From Klebsiella pneumoniae (GTDB lineage Bacteria; Pseudomonadota; Gammaproteobacteria; Ga0077536), in contig CAMCBY010000063.1 in assembly GCA_945873015.1 (NCBI GenBank), positions 1-12,253 of the forward strand: a DNA stretch of 12,253 nt, given 5' to 3'. Below, one piece after another: positions 7,401 to 12,253 of this stretch. The notes beneath the pieces are model-generated. The model had not been told where the DNA came from and searched no databases. It was given only the letters and a program-made list of their open reading frames with translations. Each line of letters starts with the position of its first letter. Within the stretch, counting starts at the first letter, position 1. A program made the translations under genes and the position numbers.

Positions 7401-8515
7401 GCCACGACTGGGTCGAAACCTGGCGTGCCGACATCGCGCCGCTGTGGCATGCGGAGCTGGCCGGGCTGGCGGTCGTGCATCATCAGAACGAACAAGGCCA
7501 ATGGTTGCCGACCTGGCAACCATGGCCGGGCGAGAGTGTGACCTTGAACTTGAGTCGTCCGCGCGGCGTGCAAGGTCAGAGTCTGACCATCGACAACAGT
7601 CGTCTGGCGGTACGTCCCGCGCAGCGCGCCAGCGACTTCACGCTGGAGTTCAGCTTGCGCAGTTCACAGGGCGGACAACACTTCATGACTCTGCCCGCCG
7701 GCGCGGCCTTGAGTTCGGTCAGCGTCAACGGCGCAGCGCAACCGATACGCCAGGACGGTCAGAAACTCACTTTGCCGGTGGTGCCCGGCCTACAGCAATT
7801 CACCTTGAACTGGCATAGCGATGAGCCGGTCGGCAGTGTGTATCGATTGCCGCCATGGAGTCTCGGCACGCCGAGCGTCAATGCCAGCCTCGTGCTGTCC
7901 ATGCCGCAAGACCGCTGGATCCTGCTGGCGGGCGGTCCACGTCTGGGACCGGCGGTATTGTTCTGGGGAGTGTTGCTGGTGTGGTGTCTGGTGGCGGTCG
8001 GTCTCGGGCGCCTCGGTACCACGCCCTTGACCACCGTGCAGTGGTTACTGCTGGTGACCGGCCTGACACAGGTCGATGTGATTCTTGCGCTGCTGGTGGT
8101 CGCGTGGTTGTTCGCACTCGCGTGGCGCGAGCGTGCGGGTAATACGCTCGAGCGTCACGCTTTTAATCTGGTGCAGGTCGTTTTGGCGCTGTTGACGCTG
8201 GGTGCACTCGCCATCCTGTTTCAGGCCATCGAGCACGGCCTGCTCGGTCAGCCCGACATGCAGATAGCCGGCAACGGTTCTTTCGGCACCGAATTGCAAT
8301 GGTTCCAGGACCGCGTGAGTGATGTTCATCCGCAGGCCTGGGTGCTGTCGGTGTCTCTATGGTTCTATCGCGGTCTCATGCTGGCGTGGGCTTTGTGGCT
8401 GGCGTTTGCCTTGCTTGATTGGCTGCGTTGGGGATGGCGTGCCTTCAGCAGCGATGGTCTGTGGCGTGCCGCGCCGCCGCGGCCGGAGCCGGCAGCGCCA
8501 CCGCCTGAAGAATAA
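4436..8515 (+). CDS. Giant tandemly duplicated envelope membrane protein of unknown function
   Basis: This encodes 1359 residues. I recognise the type as an uncharacterised gammaproteobacterial membrane protein but know no name or function. Order of parts: a Sec signal peptide (1-21, ASA before the cut); a beta-rich periplasmic domain (about 22-465) with a cysteine pair at 50 and 61; a membrane bundle (about 472-558, roughly four helices); an Ala/Pro-rich linker (about 566-640); an IQTGPG segment at 646-651; one helix at 686-706; a second signal-peptide-like helix at about 716-740 ending in VAHA; a second beta-rich domain (about 741-1168) with cysteines 761 and 765; a second membrane bundle (about 1171-1265); a last helix near 1313-1335; and a proline-rich cytoplasmic tail. 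The two halves align over their whole length (LPGG at 92-95 and 796-799, each followed by QW and a VVD/TVD strand). No catalytic motif is seen. It diverges from the DUF1800-DUF1501 operon, which hints at an envelope role; a polysaccharide- or surface-related job is possible but unsupported. Confidence 0.9.
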   Translation: MSLKSWLWAVCTGLMFSTASAVERLASSDVPTPLAPWVSWVLDGVPDLACPQFFNSDQRRCVWSGPLRIDVDAKGGSFEADFAIHARSWVALPGGEGQWPQAVTVDGSAAVVVAHEGRPALQLAAGRHHLRGRFVWPSLPDILHVPPEIGLVEVNVGGAARARITAVSSGELWLKHKNEAASDGDRIELRVFRQLVDELPMTIETVLEIDVAGSAREWHTAGLLLDGAVPMQLTSDLPARLEADGLLRLQLQPGHWRVELRSRQSAMTSSLSAPVVPAPWPAEEIWAFAARTALRLVEVRGGTVVDPQQTNTPQAWRGLPSWRMTQGDALEFVEQRRGDPLPEPDQLTLQRQLWLDFDGAGYTVQDHLSGQMTRQWRLDVSPALQLGRVTLNGEAQFITASGDAARGVEVRRGAIDLLADSRLESGTLPAVGWAVDVNQLSTQLHLPPGWRLWAAQGADNVPDTWLKRWTLLDLFLVLIITIALARLCGRGWAVLALLTLALIWHETQAPRQVWLHLLAAQALLSVLPSNGLRRWVAGYRNVALAVMVVLSLGFMINQLRVGLFPQLAHPYTSQTNIAADGADAVPAAAPAQVLAEAPMVAEAESSGAMLDSLSNVARKLPSTRAMSDGAGAATGAVQDIDPHATIQTGPGLPAWRWDTVSLNWNGPVKQDQTVTLYLISPRVNLGLAVARVFLLAALVTLFLRDALRGSRHALQARGAAVALLLSLAVAGVMTPTVAHAALPDAALLQELGARLTRAPECVPNCAAVPRMRVELRDELLSLSLEVHAVHAVAVPLPGGAEQWLPRTVVVDEDDERGLYRDPAGVLWLELAEGHHRVELKGEVPAAASFQLNFVQPPQHLEVALEGWSVSGQRADGGAEPQLIFTRAAARAGSTEQALQARALPAFFRVERVLRLGLDWRVETRVTRLTPADSAAALAVPLLPGESVTSAGTQVVAGRVQLNMAAGDSEMQWSSVLAQSPALVLTAPDSHDWVETWRADIAPLWHAELAGLAVVHHQNEQGQWLPTWQPWPGESVTLNLSRPRGVQGQSLTIDNSRLAVRPAQRASDFTLEFSLRSSQGGQHFMTLPAGAALSSVSVNGAAQPIRQDGQKLTLPVVPGLQQFTLNWHSDEPVGSVYRLPPWSLGTPSVNASLVLSMPQDRWILLAGGPRLGPAVLFWGVLLVWCLVAVGLGRLGTTPLTTVQWLLLVTGLTQVDVILALLVVAWLFALAWRERAGNTLERHAFNLVQVVLALLTLGALAILFQAIEHGLLGQPDMQIAGNGSFGTELQWFQDRVSDVHPQAWVLSVSLWFYRGLMLAWALWLAFALLDWLRWGWRAFSSDGLWRAAPPRPEPAAPPPEE

Positions 8516-8526
8516 ACTTCGCAATA

Positions 8527-8558
8527 GATGGACGGCACGCAAGTTCGTGCCGTCCATC
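8527..8558 (+). other. Perfect 13-bp hairpin after the giant gene
   Basis: GATGGACGGCACG at 8527-8539 is exactly complementary to CGTGCCGTCCATC at 8546-8558, with a 6-nt loop. It begins 11 bp after the stop codon and stands directly before the terminator. Without a T-run of its own it is more likely a 3'-end protecting stem or a part of a compound terminator. Confidence 0.6.
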
Positions 8559-8562
8559 GATC

Positions 8563-8590
8563 GCGGCGCGTTTCGGCGCCGCTTTTTTTT
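8563..8590 (+). terminator. Intrinsic terminator of the giant membrane protein gene
   Basis: GCGGCGC (8563-8569) pairs with GCGCCGC (8576-8582) around a 6-nt loop, and eight T residues follow immediately (8583-8590). This is a textbook Rho-independent terminator reading rightwards, and it ends the transcription unit begun upstream of 4436. Confidence 0.88.
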
Positions 8591-8740
8591 GTGCCATTTT
8601 CGGACAAACGTCGCGTCATTCACTGCAGTGCCGCGGCGCACAGGCGCTCGTGACGCACATCGTCGCTAGACTGCAGGCGCTGCGATGGTCTTGCCTCGCG
8701 CTTGCGATTTTTGCTGCCTGGATTCGAACGGATCAAAACG

Positions 8741-8841
8741 GCACAGGTAAATTCGCACACGGTTTCTTTCGCTGATTTAGCGAAATCGCCACCCCCTGTG
8801 GCACTCCTCTCGGGGCTGTTCATCACGCAGCCCTTTTTTTT
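8741..8841 (+). ncRNA. Candidate structured small RNA with C-rich loop and its own terminator
   Basis: No protein gene explains this stretch, yet it contains three hairpins in a row: TTTCGCT/AGCGAAA (8767-8773 with 8779-8785, 5-nt loop), GCCAC/GTGGC (8788-8792 with 8798-8802, loop CCCCT), and a terminator stem with a T-tract (8813-8841). Between the second and third stems lies an unpaired ACTCCTCTC, whose CTCCT is complementary to a Shine-Dalgarno AGGAG. An alternative pairing, CACAGG (8742-8747) with CCTGTG (8795-8800), would disrupt the second hairpin. A terminator here has no coding gene to serve because the previous gene is already terminated at 8590, so a short independent transcript, or an attenuated leader of the lipoprotein gene at 9021, is the simplest reading. 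The 5' end and promoter are not clear (TAGACT at 8667-8672 is one possible -10 box). It matches no known RNA family that I recognise. Confidence 0.45.
8813..8841 (+). terminator. Intrinsic terminator in the intergenic region
   Basis: GGGCTG (8813-8818) pairs with CAGCCC (8828-8833) around a 9-nt loop and is followed by eight T residues (8834-8841). The stem is a little short and the loop large, but the GC content and the T-run make termination of rightward transcripts likely. It ends the candidate small RNA. Confidence 0.75.
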
Positions 8842-9020
8842 GCATGACTGAAATCGAGGAAACTCTGAACAAGTGACTGCGCTAGCCGCTCGCTCGCTCC
8901 TCGCCTGTCTATCTGATACGTCTCGTCGCGCTCTGCGCGGCTTGTCACGCCCCGACCGAGACGTAGAAACACCCGCTCGCCACACTCGGCTAAACTGACA
9001 CAAACCTCGGGGAGACAGTG
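8842..9020 (+). other. Upstream region of the cysteine-rich lipoprotein gene with a nested inverted repeat
   Basis: This 179-bp stretch has no gene. TACGTCTCG at 8917-8925 and CGAGACGTA at 8957-8965 form a perfect 9-bp stem, and inside it CGCGC/GCGCG (8927-8931 with 8935-8939, 3-nt loop) forms a second hairpin. A possible -10 box TAAACT at 8991-8996 would place the transcription start near 9003, downstream of the repeat, which would make the repeat an upstream regulatory element; I see no convincing -35 box. Confidence 0.4.
9011..9014 (+). promoter_or_regulatory. Ribosome binding site that sets the lipoprotein start
   Basis: GGAG within GGGGAG (9009-9014) is 6 nt from the ATG at 9021 but only 3 nt from the adjacent in-frame GTG at 9018, so the ATG is the likelier start. 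Confidence 0.6.
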
Positions 9021-9389
9021 ATGGAGAAGGGCCTTGGCTGCGCGCTGTCGCGTGCAGGTCTATCTCTGCTGGTGTGCTTGTTTATCGGCGGCTGTGCGCG
9101 TCAGCCGGCGCAATGCGAGCTGCCGGTTGGCGACAAACCGCCGGCGCCGCGTGCTGAGCAACAACGCCGACTGGTGGCATCGGTCAGTAGCGGGGCGGGT
9201 TGTCGCGTGCGGCTGCAATTGCCCGATGACACTCGCGCGGATAGCTGGCTTGCGCAACGCGATGCGGCGCTGGCCGCGGCCGAAGTCGCAGCGCGCGCTT
9301 GTTGCGCCGAACCTCACGCGCAGAATGTTGCAGCGTGGCCGCAAGGCACCACCCGATTCGATGTCGAATTCGGCTGCGTCGCGCCGTGA
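9021..9389 (+). CDS. Cysteine-rich lipoprotein of unknown function
   Basis: This 122-residue protein has a signal segment at residues 12-24 and a lipobox FIGGC with cysteine 25 as the lipid site. The mature chain of under 100 residues carries five more cysteines (32, 61, 94, 95 and 119), many for its size, including an adjacent pair, suggesting disulfides in the periplasm. An Ala-rich helix spans about 81-95 and the last ten residues look like a beta strand. I recognise no family and see no catalytic motif. It follows a structured intergenic region and is probably a single-gene unit. Its stop codon is only 7 bp from the stop of the convergent gene, so there is no room for a private terminator. 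Confidence that it is a real lipoprotein gene is good; function is unknown. Confidence 0.8.
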   Translation: MEKGLGCALSRAGLSLLVCLFIGGCARQPAQCELPVGDKPPAPRAEQQRRLVASVSSGAGCRVRLQLPDDTRADSWLAQRDAALAAAEVAARACCAEPHAQNVAAWPQGTTRFDVEFGCVAP

Positions 9390-9396
9390 TCTGCTG

Positions 9397-10692
9397 CTAC
9401 GGCGTATCGTCTGCGCTTGCCGCGCCACGCTGACGCTCGCGGCGGTGGGCGCGCACATCAACCAGTAACTTGAGCGCTACCATCAGCACCAGGGCGGCGA
9501 CGGAAGAACCCAGCGCCAAGGTCAACATACCGCCAAGAATAATGGTGAACTGCATGACCAGCACGCGCCGGTAAGGCGCGTTCATCTGCGCCGAGAGTTT
9601 GATGCGGGTGTATTCACCACGACCGATGAAGTTCTGCGCGAAGGACAGCAGGTGACTCAGGCTCAAACCGAGCAGGGCCGGCCACAATGCGGCGAGCATG
9701 TGCGTCACTTCACTGAGTGGCATATCGCCCTGGTAGCTGGGGCCGCGCACAAAAAACATCATGATGAACATCAGATGCATTGCCATGAAGCCGCCGTAAT
9801 GGCCGAGGAAAAAGGGCGCGAAGAAAACCGCGGCCCAGCGTCCGATGACAACCAGTTTGACGACATTGATGAGGCCGATGATGACGCTCTCGGCCCAGTA
9901 CACCAGCATGATGTCACCGACCTTCCAGGCGAACAGCAGTACGCCTGCCAACGGCAGCAGATTGGCGGCGAGCAGGCCCAGGAGGGCGAGCCGCGAGGCG
10001 GGCACAGTGGTGACCGGTAAGGGTGGGGCGGTCGCCGCGCGGAGTGTGGCCGGCGCATCCGCTTGTGGCGCCGGCCGCGCGCCGTCAGCCGACGCGGACT
10101 GCGCCAGCGCCTGTTGCAGTTCCATACACAATTGCGCGGCGTGGGTGGCGTCAAGCCGACTGCCGAGTGCCACCGGGATGTCGTGAAAATCAAAAACCAC
10201 ATGGGTGCCACGCCAGGCCGTGCCCGAGTCTGCATCGCCTTCCGCCACGCGCAGCTTGCGCACTTCGCCTGCCGGGTAGTCGGCGCCCAGCCCGACCCCC
10301 AGCAACTCCGCGCGTAGATGCAGCAAACCGGCTTCGACCACCACCACTTCGCGGCCGAACAGCAGGGCGGCCAACGCGAGGCCCGGCAATGCTGCGGCCG
10401 TCGCCCAGCCCAGCATGCAGAACCATCGAAACAGCAGGGCGGTCAAGCTGCCCAGGCCATTGCTGCTGGCGCCGTGGTGGGGCAATCCGACCGCCAGTAA
10501 CGGCACACACATGACCGCGAACAGCGCGGCGACGACGCCGATGGCGACTTTCCAGCGCGGCAGAGGCAGCACGCGACGCAGTCCGTGGTCGGCAACATGG
10601 GGCCAGCGCAGACCGATGCGCGGCCGCAGCCCCACCGCGCCGAGGGCGCGCAGGCGCGCCAAACGGGCTGTCGATGACGACGGATTTACCAC
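9397..10692 (-). CDS. DUF6498-type polytopic inner membrane protein
   Basis: This 431-residue protein has an N-terminal basic stretch, then two membrane stretches (about residues 48-70 and 84-112), then a soluble section (about 113-200). The soluble section has a strand-rich pattern ending in an amphipathic helix, and it resembles the PH-like domains often found in such membrane proteins. After an Ala/Pro-rich linker (200-232) the C-terminal half holds about five helices with the hallmarks of DUF6498: YWAESVIIGLINVVK at 265-279 and FFLGHYGGFMAMHLMF at 294-309, whose conserved Glu and His residues lie in or near the membrane. The biochemical role of DUF6498 is unknown. The start is uncertain: the GTG at 10692 lacks a strong Shine-Dalgarno site and a start further inside, before the first helix, is possible. 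It is convergent with the lipoprotein gene and divergent from the AOR gene. Confidence 0.82.
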   Translation of the reverse strand: MVNPSSSTARLARLRALGAVGLRPRIGLRWPHVADHGLRRVLPLPRWKVAIGVVAALFAVMCVPLLAVGLPHHGASSNGLGSLTALLFRWFCMLGWATAAALPGLALAALLFGREVVVVEAGLLHLRAELLGVGLGADYPAGEVRKLRVAEGDADSGTAWRGTHVVFDFHDIPVALGSRLDATHAAQLCMELQQALAQSASADGARPAPQADAPATLRAATAPPLPVTTVPASRLALLGLLAANLLPLAGVLLFAWKVGDIMLVYWAESVIIGLINVVKLVVIGRWAAVFFAPFFLGHYGGFMAMHLMFIMMFFVRGPSYQGDMPLSEVTHMLAALWPALLGLSLSHLLSFAQNFIGRGEYTRIKLSAQMNAPYRRVLVMQFTIILGGMLTLALGSSVAALVLMVALKLLVDVRAHRRERQRGAASADDTP

Positions 10693-10756
10693 GTCGCTAT
10701 ATCCCGATGAACTGCATGGAAATCCCCCCTAGTTTGGACTCGCAACATCAAACAAC

Positions 10757-10784
10757 TTTATCGGCGCGCCAAAGCCCGTAGAAT
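10757..10784 (+). promoter_or_regulatory. Likely promoter of the AOR gene
   Basis: TAGAAT at 10779-10784 matches the -10 consensus at five of six bases. TTTATC at 10757-10762 is a weak -35 box at 16 nt spacing. The region is richer in A and T than its surroundings. Transcription would start near 10791 and give a leader of about 40 nt. Confidence 0.4.
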
Positions 10785-10787
10785 GCG

Positions 10788-10803
10788 GACAGGTCCGCCT
10801 GTC
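10788..10803 (+). promoter_or_regulatory. Perfect 16-bp inverted repeat at the predicted AOR transcription start
   Basis: GACAGG and CCTGTC flank a TCCG centre, just after the -10 box. The position suits a repressor operator; alternatively it is a small hairpin at the 5' end of the mRNA. The regulator is not known. Confidence 0.4.
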
Positions 10804-10830
10804 GAGCGGTATAGATTCCAGGAGAGCATC

Positions 10831-12253
10831 ATGGGCTGGCAAAAGAATATTCTGCGCGTCAATCTCACTGCGGGCACCTGCACCAACGAACCACTCAATA
10901 TGCTGTGGGCTCAGCAGTATCTCGGTTCACGCGGCCTCGCAACCAAATACCTCATGGAAGAAATCGACCCTAAGGTCGATCCACTCTCACCCGATAACAA
11001 ACTGATTATCGCCACCGGACCGTTGACCGGCACCATCGCCTCGACCGGTGGTCGTTGGACGGCGGTAACCAAGGGCGCTTTGACCGGCGCCATCGCTGCG
11101 TCCAACTCGGGCGGCCAATTTGGCGGCGAACTGAAGATGGCGGGTTACGACCTCATCATCCTCGAAGGCCGCTCGCCAAAGCCGGTCTACCTGTACATCG
11201 AAAACGATAAAGCCGAGTTGCTGCCGGCCGACGAGCTGTGGGGCAAGTCGGTGTGGGAAGTCGAGCCGGCGATCAAGAACACGCACAACGATCCGCTGAT
11301 CCGTATCGCCTCCATCGGCCAGGCCGGTGAGTACGGCAATCGTTACGCGTGTATCGTCAATGATCTGCATCGCGCTGCTGGCCGTTCCGGCGTCGGCACG
11401 GTGATGGGCTCCAAACAGTTGAAGGCCATCGCGGTGCGCGGCACCAAGGGCGTACGCCCGCATGACGCGAGCAAGTTCATGAGTGCAGTCAAGGTCGCGA
11501 GCGACGCGCTGGCGGTCAATCCCGGCCGCAAGGGCATGACCTCCGATGGCACCATCTCGATGATGGACATCACCGGCACTGTCGGTGCGCTGCCGACCCG
11601 CAACAATCGCGAGGTGCAGTTCGAAGGGTCGAGCAAACTCAACGCGGTCACCATGAAGTCGCCGAACGAGAACGGCCACGTCAATCTCATTCAGAACGGC
11701 GCCTGCTTCGCCTGCACCATCGGCTGCGGACGCATCTCGCACATCGATCCGAAACACTTCTCGGTCAAGGACAAACCGCAATACCATCACGCCTCCGGTG
11801 GTCTCGAATACGAGACCGCCTATGCGCTGGGTTCGGCGGTGGGTGTGGCGGATATGGAAGCGGCCACCTATGCCGGCTTCCTGTGCAACGAATACGGCAT
11901 GGACCCGATTTCCTTTGGCGGCACACTCGCGGCAGCGATGGAGCTGTATGAAATCGGCGCCATCACCAAGGAGCAGACCGGCGGCGTGGATCTCAAATTC
12001 GGTAACGCCGAGGCCTTGTGCCTGATGGCGGAGCTGGCCGGCAAAGGTGAAGGTTTCGGCCGCGATCTCGGTCTGGGCTCCAAACTGTTGACCGCCAAAT
12101 ACGGCCACCCGGACCTGTCGATGGCGGTCAAGGGCCAGGAATTCGCGGCTTATGACGGACGTGCCATGCAGGGTATGGGGCTCGGTTATGCGACCAGCAA
12201 CCGCGGCGCCTGCCATCTGCGCGCCAATCCTTATGCCAGCGATTTCACCACTC
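10831..12253 (+). CDS. aor: Aldehyde:ferredoxin oxidoreductase family tungsten enzyme (3' end outside window)
   Basis: The frame runs open to the window edge, giving 474 residues of an enzyme normally about 600 long. The family oxidises aldehydes to carboxylic acids, or in some bacteria reduces acids, using a tungsten bis-pterin centre and one [4Fe-4S] cluster with ferredoxin or a ferredoxin-like partner. Visible landmarks: GRWTAVTKGALTG at 74-86 and GRSGVGTVMGSKQLKAIAVRG at 184-204 in the N-terminal pterin-binding domain; C292-x2-C295-x3-C299, three cluster ligands; EYET at 326-329; NEYGMD at 353-358, matching the first DxxGL(D/C) pterin motif; and GLGYATSNRGACHLRA at 450-465, where His462 corresponds to the conserved active-site histidine. 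The fourth cluster cysteine and second pterin motif should lie beyond the edge. The ATG is well supported by AGGAG at 10820-10824, 6 nt away. The exact subfamily and substrate cannot be fixed from this fragment. The enzyme is cytoplasmic and typically oxygen-sensitive. Confidence 0.95.
   Translation, partial: MGWQKNILRVNLTAGTCTNEPLNMLWAQQYLGSRGLATKYLMEEIDPKVDPLSPDNKLIIATGPLTGTIASTGGRWTAVTKGALTGAIAASNSGGQFGGELKMAGYDLIILEGRSPKPVYLYIENDKAELLPADELWGKSVWEVEPAIKNTHNDPLIRIASIGQAGEYGNRYACIVNDLHRAAGRSGVGTVMGSKQLKAIAVRGTKGVRPHDASKFMSAVKVASDALAVNPGRKGMTSDGTISMMDITGTVGALPTRNNREVQFEGSSKLNAVTMKSPNENGHVNLIQNGACFACTIGCGRISHIDPKHFSVKDKPQYHHASGGLEYETAYALGSAVGVADMEAATYAGFLCNEYGMDPISFGGTLAAAMELYEIGAITKEQTGGVDLKFGNAEALCLMAELAGKGEGFGRDLGLGSKLLTAKYGHPDLSMAVKGQEFAAYDGRAMQGMGLGYATSNRGACHLRANPYASDFTT

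Noticed and set aside
5315..7573. Long minus-strand open frames (222 and 343 codons) inside the giant membrane protein gene
   Set aside because: They are antisense shadows in GC-rich DNA, rich in Arg, His and Gln, without start signals; the plus frame has signal peptide, helices and repeated domains.
8715..8740. GGATTCGAAC, which resembles a tRNA T-arm
   Set aside because: No complementary T stem, acceptor stem or anticodon arm can be drawn around it on either strand.
8858..8874. GGAAACTCTGAACAAGT, which recalls the terminal repeat of some IS5-like elements
   Set aside because: The resemblance is from memory only. No matching inverted end, target duplication or transposase remnant is visible in the window.
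8844..8876. A ten-codon frame starting MTEIEE just after the intergenic terminator
   Set aside because: It has no ribosome binding site and starts directly behind a T-run terminator, so translation is unlikely.
10987..12216. A 409-codon open frame on the minus strand opposite the AOR gene
   Set aside because: It is the codon-position mirror of a high-GC gene; the plus-strand frame matches AOR motifs throughout, and the antisense product has no recognisable domain or start signal.

Overview
The window is about 12 kb of GC-rich bacterial DNA with compact genes, strong Shine-Dalgarno sites, Sec, Tat and lipoprotein export signals, and high-GC codon use. It looks like a proteobacterium, most likely an uncultured or little-studied gammaproteobacterium. 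That placement rests on general gene style, not on a marker gene, and is only moderately sure. No rRNA, tRNA, CRISPR array or intact mobile element is visible.

Layout from left to right: (1) 13-471 (+) is a small lipoprotein of unknown function. (2) 472-691 is a convergent intergenic stretch with no gene. (3) 692-4199 (-) is a tightly overlapping three-gene operon, transcribed right to left: a DUF1800 protein, a Tat-exported DUF1501 protein, and a small lipoprotein. (4) 4200-4435 is a divergent promoter region. (5) 4436-8515 (+) is a 1359-residue envelope protein that I read as a complete tandem duplication: signal peptide, beta-rich periplasmic domain and membrane helices, all present twice. 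It is closed by two tandem hairpins, the second with a T-tract. (6) 8591-9020 has no protein gene. It holds a candidate structured small RNA ending in its own terminator, and a nested inverted repeat. (7) 9021-9389 (+) is a cysteine-rich lipoprotein. (8) 9397-10692 (-) is a DUF6498-type polytopic membrane protein, convergent with the lipoprotein and only 7 bp from it. (9) 10831 to the window end (+) is the first 474 codons of an aldehyde:ferredoxin oxidoreductase (AOR) family tungsten-pterin enzyme, preceded by a plausible promoter and a perfect 16-bp inverted repeat.

How the parts fit: almost everything from 13 to 10692 is envelope-directed. DUF1800 and DUF1501 genes are a well-known co-occurring pair of unknown biochemistry. 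Here they share an operon with a small lipoprotein and diverge from the giant duplicated membrane protein, so the four genes may form one envelope system; that link is inference from position only. The AOR gene looks like a separate unit concerned with anaerobic or microaerobic aldehyde/carboxylate redox. Its partner and cofactor genes, if adjacent, lie beyond the right edge.

The observations most worth a second look are the whole-protein duplication with an embedded fossil signal peptide, the C-rich structured RNA candidate, and the inverted repeat at the predicted transcription start of the AOR gene.
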